Positions 8,194 to 16,208 of a stretch of DNA of 64,000 bases are shown in pieces. The position numbers and the translations under genes were made by a program. Location of the stretch: contig HF991825.1 of assembly GCA_000431535.1 (NCBI GenBank), positions 210,126 through 274,125 on the forward strand, in the 5' to 3' direction. The stretch is from Clostridium sp. CAG:678. Its GTDB lineage: Bacteria; Bacillota; Clostridia; Oscillospirales; Acutalibacteraceae. The notes under the pieces are model-generated. The model saw only the letters and a program-made list of their open reading frames with translations, was not told the origin of the DNA and did not search any database. Every line of letters begins with the position of its first letter. Within the stretch, counting starts at the first letter, position 1.

Positions 8194-8462
8194 AAGCCAA
8201 ACGAGAGATAAAAAGAATGTGCGTCGGCTGCGGGCAAATGTTTGATAAGCGTGAACTGATCCGGGTCGTAAAAAGCCCGGAGGGTGAGATCGGCATCGAT
8301 CTTACCGGCAAAAAAAACGGCCGCGGCGCGTATATCTGTAATAACCCCGAATGCCTGAAAAAGGCAAAGAAAAAGAAATCGCTCGAAAGGGCGTTTTCCG
8401 TAAAGATAGAGGATGAACTTTATGCAAAAATGGAAGAGGAAATCCTGAATGCAAAAGAATAA
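8190..8462 (+). CDS. ylxR: YlxR/RnpM family RNA-binding protein (DUF448)
   Basis: This 90-residue basic protein has the family signature KRMCVGC near the start, then RELIRVVKSPEG and GRGAYICNNPECL. YlxR homologues bind RNA, and in Bacillus the protein (RnpM) modulates RNase P. It sits at its canonical place between nusA and ylxQ, overlapping both neighbours, which points to strong translational coupling. No unusual features seen. Confidence 0.92.
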   Translation: MKAKREIKRMCVGCGQMFDKRELIRVVKSPEGEIGIDLTGKKNGRGAYICNNPECLKKAKKKKSLERAFSVKIEDELYAKMEEEILNAKE

Positions 8463-8760
8463 ACTGCTTTCCATGCTCGGTATTGCCAAGCGCGCGGGCG
8501 CGCTTTCCATGGGGCACGATGCGGCTGTGAATTCACTTTTTTCCAAAAAAGCCGAGGCGATCGTGCTTGCCTGTGATGTTTCCCAAAGAGCAGAACGGGA
8601 TATGCGTATTCTTGCTGAAAAGCACGGCAGCGGCGTTTGTGTTTTCAGAGCGGATATTACTATGGAGGAGATCTTCCTTGCCTGCGGTTATAAGGCGGGC
8701 ATATTGGCGGTCTGCAATCCCGAGTTCAGTAAAAAGATCATCTCTCTTATTAACGAATAA
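8449..8760 (+). CDS. ylxQ: YlxQ, L7Ae-family RNA-binding protein
   Basis: This 103-residue protein has the L7Ae/L30e fold, showing LGIAKRAGALSMGHDAAV near the start and AIVLACDVSQRAERDM in the middle. Homologues bind kink-turn RNA. It starts inside ylxR (14-base overlap) with GAGG nine bases before the ATG, and infB follows 28 bases after its stop. Small and conserved in this operon throughout Firmicutes; its exact cellular target is not known. Confidence 0.9.
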   Translation: MQKNKLLSMLGIAKRAGALSMGHDAAVNSLFSKKAEAIVLACDVSQRAERDMRILAEKHGSGVCVFRADITMEEIFLACGYKAGILAVCNPEFSKKIISLINE

Positions 8761-8788
8761 GAAACGCATTCAAGGAGGAATTCGATAT

Positions 8789-11194
8789 ATGGTAATTAAG
8801 GTAAAGGTGTCCGATGTAGCCAAGGATTTCGGCAAATCCAATAAGGAGATCATTGATCTTCTTGGTGATTATTGCGGCGGACCTGCCAAAAAAGCGTCAA
8901 CCGTCCTCGAAGAGAACGAACTTAACATTCTGTTTGATAAAATTACGCAGCAAAACAGCGTGAAAAGCCTGAAAGAATATTTTGAGGCAGGCGAAGCCAA
9001 AAGAAAACAGACCAAGCAAAACGAAACGCAGGATAAAGCGCCGGGCGAACAGAAAAAGCAGACTGAAAAGCAGCAGAAAAAGCCCGTTACGGCAAAGGAT
9101 AAAAAGCGCCAGAGCCAGGCGGCGATCCTGCAGATGGCGCAGCAGGCGGCCAAGCGCGCGGAGGAAAAAGCCAAGAAAAAGGCCGCGCAGCAGCCCCAGG
9201 CAAGAACCAAAGGCGAAACGCGCCATGTAGATACGCGTGTAAACAGCGTAGATCTTGAAAAATACAATCAGAAGTATGAGGATATTGCGCCTGCGTCCTC
9301 CATGGGCGATTATCAGAAAAAACAGAAACTGAATCAGAAGTCCAAGCAATACAGAAAGAAAAAACCGCAGGGCATCCATGCGCATTCCAAAAAGGAAACG
9401 GAGCAGCAGCGCCTGGCTCGTATCAGGGAACAGCGTAAAAAGCAGCAGATCAAGGTGCAGATACCGGAAGAGATCACCGTTGGCGATCTTGCCGCCCTGC
9501 TGCGTATGACAGCCACCGAAGTCATCAAAAAGCTGATGGCGCTCGGCGTTATGGCCACGGTGAATGAAGTTATCGATTATGATACGGCTGCAATCGTTGC
9601 CACGGAACTCGGCGCAAAAGTAGAAAAGAAAGTGGAAGTTTCCATTGAAGAGCAGATCATTGAGGAAGAGATCGAGGATGATGAAAACGCGGTTACACGT
9701 CCGCCGGTTGTCTGCGTTATGGGCCATGTAGATCACGGTAAAACGTCTATTCTGGACGCGATCCGGCATACGGATGTTACTTCCACCGAAGCAGGCGGCA
9801 TCACACAGGCGATCGGTGCTTATCAGGTGGATGTAAACGGGGAGAAAATCACGTTTCTGGATACACCCGGCCATGCCGCATTTACCGCTATGCGTGCGCG
9901 CGGCGCAATGGCAACGGATATTGCCGTGCTTGTTGTTGCCGCGGATGACGGAATTATGCCGCAGACCATTGAGGCAATCAACCATGCAAAGGCTGCCCAG
10001 ATACCGATCATCGTTGCAATCAATAAAATGGATAAAGAGGGCGCCAACCCCGAAAGAGTGATGGAACAGCTTACAGAGCAGGAACTCGTGCCGGAAGAGT
10101 GGGGCGGTGATGTGATCTGTGTTCCCGTTTCCGCAAAAACAGGCACGGGCATTGATAAACTGCTGGAAACCATCCTCCTTGTTGCTGAGATGAGCGAACT
10201 TAAGGCGAATCCAAACAGAACCGCAAAAGGTGTTGTTATAGAGGCTAAATTGGATAAGGGCAGGGGCCCGATCGCAACGTTCCTTGTTCAGAACGGTACG
10301 CTGCATGCAGGGGATTACGTGGTTGCCGGCACGGCTGTCGGCAGGATCCGCGCCATGGTGGATTATAACGGCAAAAAGCTAAACAGCGCCGGCCCGTCCG
10401 TTCCCGTTGAGATCATGGGTCTGGATGAGGCGCCGATGAGCGGTGATGAATTCAACGCCGTTTCGGATGAAAAACTTGCAAGGCAGCTTGTTGAGCAGAG
10501 AAAGGAAAAAGCCAAGGAAGAGGAATTCAAGCAGTATCATAAAGTTACGCTGGATAATCTCTTCTCCACACTGGAAGAGGGTATGCTCAAGGAACTGAAT
10601 ATCATCATTAAGGCAGATGTTCAGGGCTCTGTTGAAGCAGTGAAACAGTCTCTTCTTAAGATCGAAAACGATGAAGTCAGAGTCAGAATCATCCATGGCG
10701 CGGTTGGTGCCGTAAATGATTCCGATGTGATGCTTGCCAATGCCTCAAACGCCATCATCGTTGCGTTTGCAACGGGTGTTGAGCCGGATGCCGCGGAAAA
10801 CGCCGCAAGGGACGGCATTGAGATCAAGCAGTATAACATTATCTATGATCTGATCGAGGATATTGAATCCGCAATGCGCGGCATGCGTTCTGTGAAATAC
10901 CGTGATGTGGATACCGGCACGGCGGAAGTCAGAGAGATCTATACCGTTTCCAGCGTCGGTTCCATTGCCGGATCTATCGTAACAAGCGGCACGGTACGCC
11001 GCAACGGCAAAGTCCGCGTGATGAGAAACGGCAAGCAGATCGCCGATACGCCGATTAAAAATCTTAAGCGTTTCAAGGATGATGTTAAGGAAGTTTCTTC
11101 CGGTTACGAATGCGGTATCTCGCTGGAAGACTGGAATGATCTGAAACCCGGCGACGTCTTTGAATGCTATGTTGTTGAAGAATACAGGGATTGA
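8789..11194 (+). CDS. infB: Translation initiation factor IF-2
   Basis: This 801-residue GTPase brings formyl-Met-tRNA to the 30S subunit. The N-terminal IF2_N helix bundle (1-60) is followed by a Lys/Gln/Ala-rich linker (about 65-235) and a second IF2_N motif (about 225-275). The G domain has G1 GHVDHGKT (312-319), DTPGH and NKMD. Domains II, III and IV follow. The start at 8789 is set by AGGAGG eight bases upstream; an in-frame ATG 222 bases earlier runs through ylxQ in another frame and has no site. The linker is shorter than in proteobacteria but normal for Clostridia. Confidence 0.96.
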   Translation: MVIKVKVSDVAKDFGKSNKEIIDLLGDYCGGPAKKASTVLEENELNILFDKITQQNSVKSLKEYFEAGEAKRKQTKQNETQDKAPGEQKKQTEKQQKKPVTAKDKKRQSQAAILQMAQQAAKRAEEKAKKKAAQQPQARTKGETRHVDTRVNSVDLEKYNQKYEDIAPASSMGDYQKKQKLNQKSKQYRKKKPQGIHAHSKKETEQQRLARIREQRKKQQIKVQIPEEITVGDLAALLRMTATEVIKKLMALGVMATVNEVIDYDTAAIVATELGAKVEKKVEVSIEEQIIEEEIEDDENAVTRPPVVCVMGHVDHGKTSILDAIRHTDVTSTEAGGITQAIGAYQVDVNGEKITFLDTPGHAAFTAMRARGAMATDIAVLVVAADDGIMPQTIEAINHAKAAQIPIIVAINKMDKEGANPERVMEQLTEQELVPEEWGGDVICVPVSAKTGTGIDKLLETILLVAEMSELKANPNRTAKGVVIEAKLDKGRGPIATFLVQNGTLHAGDYVVAGTAVGRIRAMVDYNGKKLNSAGPSVPVEIMGLDEAPMSGDEFNAVSDEKLARQLVEQRKEKAKEEEFKQYHKVTLDNLFSTLEEGMLKELNIIIKADVQGSVEAVKQSLLKIENDEVRVRIIHGAVGAVNDSDVMLANASNAIIVAFATGVEPDAAENAARDGIEIKQYNIIYDLIEDIESAMRGMRSVKYRDVDTGTAEVREIYTVSSVGSIAGSIVTSGTVRRNGKVRVMRNGKQIADTPIKNLKRFKDDVKEVSSGYECGISLEDWNDLKPGDVFECYVVEEYRD

Positions 11195-11196
11195 TT

Positions 11197-11547
11197 ATGG
11201 CAGGTTATCGTATAGACAGGATTTCAGAGGATATCCGCCGCGAACTGATTTCTCTGATGCGTGAACTCAAAGATCCGCGCGTGCAGGGGAAATTGCTGAC
11301 GGTCGTAAATGTCAAAGTCTCAAACGATCTTGGTTATGCCAAGGTCTATGTGAGTTCTATGGACGGGTTGGACGATGCAAAAGAGGCGTGCAAAGGCTTA
11401 AAAAGCGCCGCCGGCTTTCTGCGCCGTGAGCTCGGCAATCATCTTCATTTAAGAAAAGCTCCGGAATTAACGTTCACAGCGGATGATTCCATTCAAAAGG
11501 GAATGGAGATTTTTGAAAAGTTAAAGGATACTTCAAATGAAAATTGA
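11197..11547 (+). CDS. rbfA: 30S ribosome-binding factor RbfA
   Basis: This 116-residue KH-like protein matures the 16S rRNA 5' end. Recognised by YRIDRISEDIRRELI at the start, LKDPRV near residue 25 and a C-terminal HLRKAPELTF...DDSI. A TTG two codons upstream is also open, but the ATG at 11197, two bases after the infB stop, is preferred. It is translationally coupled to infB and overlaps the next gene by 11 bases. Confidence 0.93.
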   Translation: MAGYRIDRISEDIRRELISLMRELKDPRVQGKLLTVVNVKVSNDLGYAKVYVSSMDGLDDAKEACKGLKSAAGFLRRELGNHLHLRKAPELTFTADDSIQKGMEIFEKLKDTSNEN

Positions 11548-12481
11548 TGTTAAGGCTTGTGCCGGACTGTTAAAAGAGCACGATAATATTCTGATCTTAA
11601 CCCATGCGCACCCGGACGGGGATACGCTGGGCAGCGGCTTTGCGCTTTTGCGTGCGCTGCTTAAACTCGGCAAGACTGCTCGGGTCATTAATGATGATGA
11701 GATCCCGGCAAAATACAGTTATCTCTATGAAGATCTGCATTGTAAGCCGTTTCAGGAAGAATATATCGTTGCCGTGGATGTTGCAACGGAAAATCTGCTC
11801 GGCAATCTTCAAAACAAGTATTCCGGCAGGGTGGATCTTTGCATAGATCATCATTTAACCAATACCGAGTATGCCGGCAATCTGCTCCTGCGGGATGCGC
11901 CTGCCGCGTGCGAGATCATTTATGATGTGATCAACGAACTCGGTGTGCCGATCGATGAAAAGATCGCAAACTGCCTTTATACAGGCATTTCCACGGATAC
12001 CGGCTGTTTCAGGTATGCGTCAACAACGGCGCATTCCTACCGTATTGCCGCAAAACTGATCGATGCCGGTGCAAATAACGGCCTGATCAACCGTAAAATG
12101 TTTGAAACAAAGTCCAAAACCTATGTGAATCTGGAGCGCCTTGCTCTAAACGGACTTCAGCTTTTCTGTCAAGATAGAGTTGCCGTGATTACCGTTACAC
12201 AGGAGATGTACGCCAAGACCGGTTCCAATGAGCAGGAAACGGAGGCGCTCGCGCCGCTCACCCGGCAGATCGAGGGCGTTGAGATCGGCATCACCATTCG
12301 GGAAAAGAAAGATAAAACGTGCAAGGCTTCTCTGCGCACCTATGAAAGCGTCAACGCGGCGGATCTTGCTAAATATTTTGGCGGCGGCGGCCACGCGCAG
12401 GCGGCGGCGTGCCGTTTTGACTGCTCTGTAGAAGAAGCGAAAAAACGTATTATTGCAAAATGCGCGGAGATTCTCGGATGA
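11537..12481 (+). CDS. nrnA: DHH-family nanoRNase / pAp phosphatase (NrnA-like)
   Basis: This 314-residue manganese phosphoesterase degrades short oligoribonucleotides and/or dephosphorylates pAp. The DHH domain has THAHPDGDT (22-30), the D at about 81, and IDHH (103-106). The C-terminal DHHA1 domain has the substrate loop FGGGGHAQAA near 281-290. In Firmicutes it commonly lies between rbfA and truB, as here; overlaps of 11 bases upstream and four bases (ATGA) downstream indicate one message. Confidence 0.92.
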   Translation: MKIDVKACAGLLKEHDNILILTHAHPDGDTLGSGFALLRALLKLGKTARVINDDEIPAKYSYLYEDLHCKPFQEEYIVAVDVATENLLGNLQNKYSGRVDLCIDHHLTNTEYAGNLLLRDAPAACEIIYDVINELGVPIDEKIANCLYTGISTDTGCFRYASTTAHSYRIAAKLIDAGANNGLINRKMFETKSKTYVNLERLALNGLQLFCQDRVAVITVTQEMYAKTGSNEQETEALAPLTRQIEGVEIGITIREKKDKTCKASLRTYESVNAADLAKYFGGGGHAQAAACRFDCSVEEAKKRIIAKCAEILG

Positions 12482-13371
12482 CCGGTATACTCTGCATCAA
12501 CAAGGATCCGGGCAGAACTTCCTTTTCTGTCTGTTCTGAGGTCAGAAAGATCACCGGGCAGAAAAAATGCGGCCATATGGGCACACTGGATCCTCTTGCA
12601 ACGGGCGTGCTGCCCGTCATGCTCGGCGGCGCCACAAGATTTCTGGCGTATTATCCGGAAAGTGATAAAGGTTACCGCGCCCGCTTTGTGTTGGGAAAAA
12701 CAACAGATACGCTGGATATTACCGGCACGGTTACCGGCGAATTTCCGGTCTGCTGTACGGCGGCGGATGTGGAAAACGCATTGAATTCGTTTCGGGGCGT
12801 CATCACGCAGATCCCGCCCATGTATTCTGCTGTATCGGTCGGCGGAAAGCGGCTTTACGAATTGGCAAGGCAGGGCAAGGAGATTGAACGGCAGCCCAGG
12901 CAGGCGGAGATCAAACGGCTGGAAATGATCTCGTTCGATGAAGAACGAAAGGAATATGAGATCGATGTGCTCTGTTCTAAGGGCACGTATATTCGCACAC
13001 TGATCGATGATCTGGGTGAAAAACTTGGCTGCGGCGCTGTGATGACAGCACTTGAGCGCACGTTTGCTTACGGATTTACGCAAAAGGACTGCGTAACGCT
13101 TGCGCAGCTTAAAGACGCGGCAAAACAGGAAAACGGTGTTGAAAAGTATTTGGTTCCCGTGGAGGCAGCGCTCAGCTCCTATCCCAAAATTACAGTCAGC
13201 CCCGCGCAGAGCGTCCGGTTCAAAAACGGCGGTGCGCTTGAACTTGCCCGGCTGAGAAAAAGACCGGAATGCGGCGCGCTGGTGCGTGTTTTTTCACCGC
13301 AAAATGCGTTTCTCGGGCTTGGGGAAACACAGGAAAACGAACTCGCAGTCAAGCGGGTCTATGTAGAATAA
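12478..13371 (+). CDS. truB: tRNA pseudouridine-55 synthase TruB
   Basis: This 297-residue enzyme isomerises U55 in the T-loop of tRNAs. The catalytic aspartate is D38 in KCGHMGTLDPLATGVL, and motif FSGVITQIPPMYSA appears here as FRGVITQIPPMYSAV (about 105-119). RNA-binding thumb and a C-terminal PUA-like tail follow. The start is the ATG overlapping the nrnA stop; an upstream in-frame ATG six codons earlier lies in the nrnA end and is less likely. The last base overlaps the ribF start (TAATG). Confidence 0.94.
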   Translation: MTGILCINKDPGRTSFSVCSEVRKITGQKKCGHMGTLDPLATGVLPVMLGGATRFLAYYPESDKGYRARFVLGKTTDTLDITGTVTGEFPVCCTAADVENALNSFRGVITQIPPMYSAVSVGGKRLYELARQGKEIERQPRQAEIKRLEMISFDEERKEYEIDVLCSKGTYIRTLIDDLGEKLGCGAVMTALERTFAYGFTQKDCVTLAQLKDAAKQENGVEKYLVPVEAALSSYPKITVSPAQSVRFKNGGALELARLRKRPECGALVRVFSPQNAFLGLGETQENELAVKRVYVE

Positions 13372-14192
13372 TGATGAGTGATTATGAGAAGTTAAAAAGC
13401 GAAGCGGCAGTTGCTTTGGGCGATTTTGACGGTATGCATCTTGCGCATAAAACCGTTGTAACAGGCGCGCAGAATGTTGTGATCTACTGTGTAAACAATA
13501 AGTTTTCCCTTTTGCAAAAAAGCCTGTTTCAGAAACGCTGGCCGAATGCCGTGTTTGCGGATTTTGATAAAATTAAAAATATGACCGGCGAGGAATTCAT
13601 CAACGAGATCATTCTTGGCAGGTTCGGCGCAAAAATCGTGCTCTGCGGTTTTAATTTTCGCTTTGGAAAAAACGCGTCTTGGTCTGCGCTCGATATGCGG
13701 GAATACCTTGAAAAACGCGGCGTATGGGTGCGCATTCTTGAAGCGCAGGATTTTGAAGGCAAGCCCATTAGCTCCACGCGTATACGTAAAGCAGTTACTG
13801 AGGGCAGGATTGACGCCGCAAATGAAATGCTCGGTTATAATTTTACCTTTGAGGCGCCTGTGATCTCAGGTGATCAGCGCGGCAGAACCATTGGGTTTCC
13901 AACCATAAATCAGCATCTGCCGAACGGGCTGATTGTTCCGCGTTTTGGTGTGTATGAAAGCCGTGTGCTGATCGGTAAAAGATCCTATAAAGCCTTTACC
14001 AATATAGGCGAGCGGCCTACCTGGCATGTGGATGTTCCGCTTGCGGAAACACATATTTTTGATTTTCATGAAGATCTTTACGGCAGGGAAATCACGGTGG
14101 AACTCGTGCATTACCTGCGCCCGGAAAAATTATTTAAAAATGTGGATGAGTTAAAAGAACAGCTGGATTATGATAAAAGCAGTATTATTTGA
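13371..14192 (+). CDS. ribF: Bifunctional riboflavin kinase / FAD synthetase (RibF)
   Basis: This 273-residue protein makes FMN and FAD from riboflavin. The N-terminal adenylyltransferase domain (about 10-150) has LGDFDGMHLAH and SSTRIR (134-139). The C-terminal kinase domain has GRTIGFPTIN (171-180), a canonical motif. It is about 35-40 residues shorter than usual, with the loss in the N-terminal domain. Its HxGH nucleotidyl-transfer motif reads HLAH (23-26), the glycine being replaced by alanine. Two adjacent ATGs overlap the truB stop; either may start. Kinase function is secure; FAD synthetase activity is uncertain. Confidence 0.88.
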   Translation: MMSDYEKLKSEAAVALGDFDGMHLAHKTVVTGAQNVVIYCVNNKFSLLQKSLFQKRWPNAVFADFDKIKNMTGEEFINEIILGRFGAKIVLCGFNFRFGKNASWSALDMREYLEKRGVWVRILEAQDFEGKPISSTRIRKAVTEGRIDAANEMLGYNFTFEAPVISGDQRGRTIGFPTINQHLPNGLIVPRFGVYESRVLIGKRSYKAFTNIGERPTWHVDVPLAETHIFDFHEDLYGREITVELVHYLRPEKLFKNVDELKEQLDYDKSSII

Positions 14193-14835
14193 TTTTGATG
14201 AGACCCTGCAGGACAGAACTTTGGCGTTTGACCATTATGCAGACGCTTTTTTGCAGGCGTTTTTTCCCGGCATCTCCAAAGAGGATGCGCAAAAGAAAAA
14301 ACAGGATATGATTGATACCGGAAACGGCGGCTATGTAAATCGCGTTGCGTGGTTTTCAGAACTGATCACGATGTGGCACTGGGTTGATTCGCCGGGTGCG
14401 GAATCCCTTGCGCGCCACTATGATGAAAAATTCGGTTTCTTCAACGTGATTTTTGACGATGCGGTTCCGCTCCTTACCGAACTCAGAAAACGCGGTATAA
14501 AAACCGGTGTGATTACCAACGGCCCCTCTGTGCTTCAGCATACAAAAATGGAAAACAGCGGGTTGATGCCTTATATGGATATACTTGTAGTCTCGGGCGA
14601 TCTCGAATTTGCTAAGCCCCAGCCTGAAATTTTTGAATATACCGCCGCAAAACTCGGCCTTAAAACGGATGATTGCATCTATGTCGGGGATCATCCCGTA
14701 AACGATATCCAGGGTGCGCTCTCTGCGGGTATGCATGCGCTACGCATGAACTGGGGCTGGTTCAAAAATCAGGATCTGCGCCCCGATGTTCCGGTGATTG
14801 CCAGTTTAAGCGAGGTTATAAACTATGTTTCGTGA
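14170..14835 (+). CDS. HAD-family hydrolase (YjjG/nucleotidase-like)
   Basis: This 221-residue haloacid-dehalogenase-type phosphatase has motif I DFDET (8-12), motif II VITNG (about 115), motif III lysine in AKPQPEIF (about 148) and motif IV GDHPVND (about 172). All four motifs are intact, so it should be an active phosphatase; resemblance is to YjjG-type 5'-nucleotidases and phosphoglycolate phosphatases, and the substrate is not determinable. It overlaps ribF by 23 bases, so it is probably co-expressed, possibly acting on flavin or nucleotide phosphates (speculative). Confidence 0.85.
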   Translation: MIKAVLFDFDETLQDRTLAFDHYADAFLQAFFPGISKEDAQKKKQDMIDTGNGGYVNRVAWFSELITMWHWVDSPGAESLARHYDEKFGFFNVIFDDAVPLLTELRKRGIKTGVITNGPSVLQHTKMENSGLMPYMDILVVSGDLEFAKPQPEIFEYTAAKLGLKTDDCIYVGDHPVNDIQGALSAGMHALRMNWGWFKNQDLRPDVPVIASLSEVINYVS

Positions 14836-15304
14836 TACTTCTCTTTTTGAAAGTGTTGTTTCAAAGCTGATCCGAAACGGCATGCATATCTCTTTTGCTG
14901 AAAGCTGCACGGGCGGCCTTTGCAGCGGCGCGCTTGTCAGCGTTGCGGATGCATCAAAAGTGCTGGATGTGTCCTTTGTAACCTACGCGAATGAGGCAAA
15001 AATGCGCTTTCTCGGTGTAAAAGCGGCAACCATCCGTGAATACGGCGTTGTGTCTGAAAAAGTTGCCCGCGAGATGGCTGCCGGCGTGGCGCAAACTGCG
15101 CAAAGCGAGGTCGGCGTAGGCGTAACGGGAATCGCAGGCCCGAGCGGCGGCACAGCGAAAAAGCCCGTGGGGATGGTTTGTTTTGGAATTTCGGTCAACG
15201 GCTCTGTTAAAACGTTTACCACTTATTTTGGTGAGATCGGCAGAAATCAGGTCAGGCAGAAAAGTGTGGAATTTGTGTTTGAAAAACTTGATGAACTTCT
15301 TTAA
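14825..15304 (+). CDS. CinA-family nicotinamide-nucleotide amidohydrolase (PncC-like)
   Basis: This 159-residue stand-alone C-terminal CinA domain deamidates nicotinamide mononucleotide to nicotinate mononucleotide in the family. Family phrases FAESCTGGLCSG (about 23-34), FVTYANEAK and VGVTGIAGPSGGT are all present. The N-terminal CinA pyrophosphatase domain is absent, as in E. coli PncC. Last gene of the rimP-to-cinA gene string, overlapping the HAD gene by 11 bases. The tRNA promoter begins seven bases after its stop. Confidence 0.9.
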   Translation: MFRDTSLFESVVSKLIRNGMHISFAESCTGGLCSGALVSVADASKVLDVSFVTYANEAKMRFLGVKAATIREYGVVSEKVAREMAAGVAQTAQSEVGVGVTGIAGPSGGTAKKPVGMVCFGISVNGSVKTFTTYFGEIGRNQVRQKSVEFVFEKLDELL

Positions 15305-15310
15305 AAATGC

Positions 15311-15339
15311 TTGACCTCATCTCGTTTTTATTGTATAAT
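15311..15339 (+). promoter_or_regulatory. Promoter of the tRNA-Thr/tRNA-Val unit
   Basis: TTGACC (15311-15316), 17-base spacer, perfect TATAAT (15334-15339). The full tRNA-Thr begins about 410 bases downstream, an unusually long leader that results from the duplication described below. Confidence 0.8.
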
Positions 15340-15536
15340 GGCAAATGCAGGTCAATGCGGATTCGTGGGTGATCCTATCATCCGCTCAGTGTTTCCGTTT
15401 TACCTGAAAAGAAATAACGAGCAATGCGAAGCGAGAGCAAGCAGAGCGACTATATTTCTGACCGTATATGCGCAGGTCAACAGTCGCAGTCAGGAAACGG
15501 TTTTGAAACCAAACAGAGTAAAATAAAATCAAATAT
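15340..15536 (+). other. Leader of the tRNA transcript (non-coding)
   Basis: No gene is seen. It contains a possible hairpin (GCGGAT near 15356 with ATCCGC near 15380) and, from 15411, the first copy of a duplicated segment containing a GCGAAGCGAGAGCAAGC tract. Confidence 0.5.
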
Positions 15537-15563
15537 GCTACTGTGGCTCAGTTGGTAGAGCAG
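15411..15563 (+). repeat. Tandem duplication, copy 1 (leader plus tRNA 5' half)
   Basis: It matches 15622-15776. About 113 bases from 15411 are identical, followed by a slightly different AT-rich spacer and 27 identical bases of tRNA-Thr 5' sequence. The repeat period is 211-213 bases. Confidence 0.9.
15537..15563 (+). pseudogene. Truncated tRNA-Thr (5' 27 nt only)
   Basis: The bases are identical to the acceptor 5' strand and D-arm of the intact tRNA-Thr at 15750, then the sequence departs at the anticodon stem and no matching 3' half follows. It cannot fold as a tRNA and is a remnant of the tandem duplication. Confidence 0.9.
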
Positions 15564-15621
15564 ACATTTGCCGGGGAAACGACCGCTGCCGGTGGCAGGT
15601 AAAGGGAGTTTCGCCGGGGAA

Positions 15622-15776
15622 GAAATAACGAGCAATGCGAAGCGAGAGCAAGCAGAGCGACTATATTTCTGACCGTATATGCGCAGGTCAACAGTCGCAG
15701 TCAGGAAACGGTTTTGAAACCAAACAGAGTAAAAGAAAAAATTAAATATGCTACTGTGGCTCAGTTGGTAGAGCAG
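15622..15776 (+). repeat. Tandem duplication, copy 2 (leads into the intact tRNA-Thr)
   Basis: Second copy of the segment at 15411-15563. The 58-base stretch between the copies (15564-15621) is unique and contains a GCCGGGGA direct repeat at its two ends. Confidence 0.9.
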
Positions 15777-15825
15777 CGCATTCGTAATGCGCAGGCCGTC
15801 GGTTCGAGTCCGACCAGTAGCTCCA
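15750..15825 (+). tRNA. tRNA-Thr (anticodon CGT)
   Basis: A 76-nt cloverleaf with a 7-bp acceptor stem (GCTACTG with CAGTAGC), D-arm GCTC/GAGC, anticodon stem GCGCA/TGCGC with loop TTCGTAA, T-arm GTCGG/CCGAC with TTCGAGT, and an encoded CCA end. The CGT anticodon reads ACG codons. Confidence 0.97.
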
Positions 15826-15898
15826 TTCGCCGTGAGCCATTCGCTCGCGGCGACATTTTTCACCAACTGCCGGAGAAACACGCAGTTTAATATTTTTT

Positions 15899-15975
15899 GG
15901 AGGCGTAGCTCAGCTGGTTAGAGTACCTGCTTCACATGCAGGGGGTCGGTGGTTCAAGCCCACTCGCCTTCACCA
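15899..15975 (+). tRNA. tRNA-Val (anticodon CAC)
   Basis: A 77-nt cloverleaf with acceptor GGAGGCG/CGCCTTC (one G-T wobble), D-arm GCTC/GAGT, anticodon stem CCTGC/GCAGG with loop TTCACAT, T-arm GGTGG/CCACT, discriminator A and encoded CCA. The anticodon CAC reads GTG codons. It lies 73 bases after tRNA-Thr and is probably on the same transcript. Confidence 0.97.
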
Positions 15976-15977
15976 AA

Positions 15978-16012
15978 AAAAGAGGTTATCGTAAAGATAA
16001 CCTCTTTTTTTA
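15978..16012 (+). terminator. Rho-independent terminator of the tRNA unit
   Basis: A stem of about 11 bp (AAGAGGTTATC with GATAACCTCTT, loop GTAAA) runs into a T7 tract immediately after tRNA-Val. Confidence 0.9.
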
Positions 16013-16018
16013 TTGTAA

Positions 16019-16058
16019 GCAAAGCGGCAAGATCCAAAAAATGATCTTACCGCTTTGC
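16019..16058. repeat. Second hairpin downstream of the tRNAs
   Basis: A 16-position stem (16019-16034 with 16043-16058, one C-A mismatch) with loop CAAAAAAT. It has no strong T-run, so it may be an RNA-processing structure or a palindromic repeat unit. Confidence 0.6.
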
Positions 16059-16079
16059 AGATTTTCTCTTTTCGCGTTT

Positions 16080-16117
16080 ATCAAAAAAGACGAAGTGTAC
16101 ACTTCGTCTTTTTTGAT
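16080..16117. terminator. Perfect 38-bp palindrome, bidirectional terminator
   Basis: The sequence is fully self-complementary (centre between 16098 and 16099) with A6/T6 tracts at both edges, so transcripts from either side meet a stem followed by U-rich sequence. It lies between the rightward tRNAs and the leftward kinase gene. Confidence 0.75.
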
Positions 16118-16208
16118 CCCCTGAAATCATAGCGTTAATTTTTACGGATTATAAAATTTTGCTGTTGCTGAGCTTATGAGATTTGCGTTTAAAATTATGC
16201 TTAGAAGT

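Noticed and set aside
8567-8788. Longer infB start 74 codons upstream
   Set aside because: Overlaps ylxQ in a different frame, lacks a ribosome site, and the ATG at 8789 has AGGAGG and the canonical N-terminus.
8897-10306. 469-codon minus-strand frame opposite infB
   Set aside because: Shadow frame; rich in Phe/Leu/His as expected from the complement of the infB codons.
15477-15881. 134-codon minus-strand frame across the tRNA-Thr gene and the duplicated leader
   Set aside because: It is antisense to the tRNA and its duplicated fragment; the RTRTDGLRITNALLYQLSHSS-type translation is a well-known artefact of tRNA regions.
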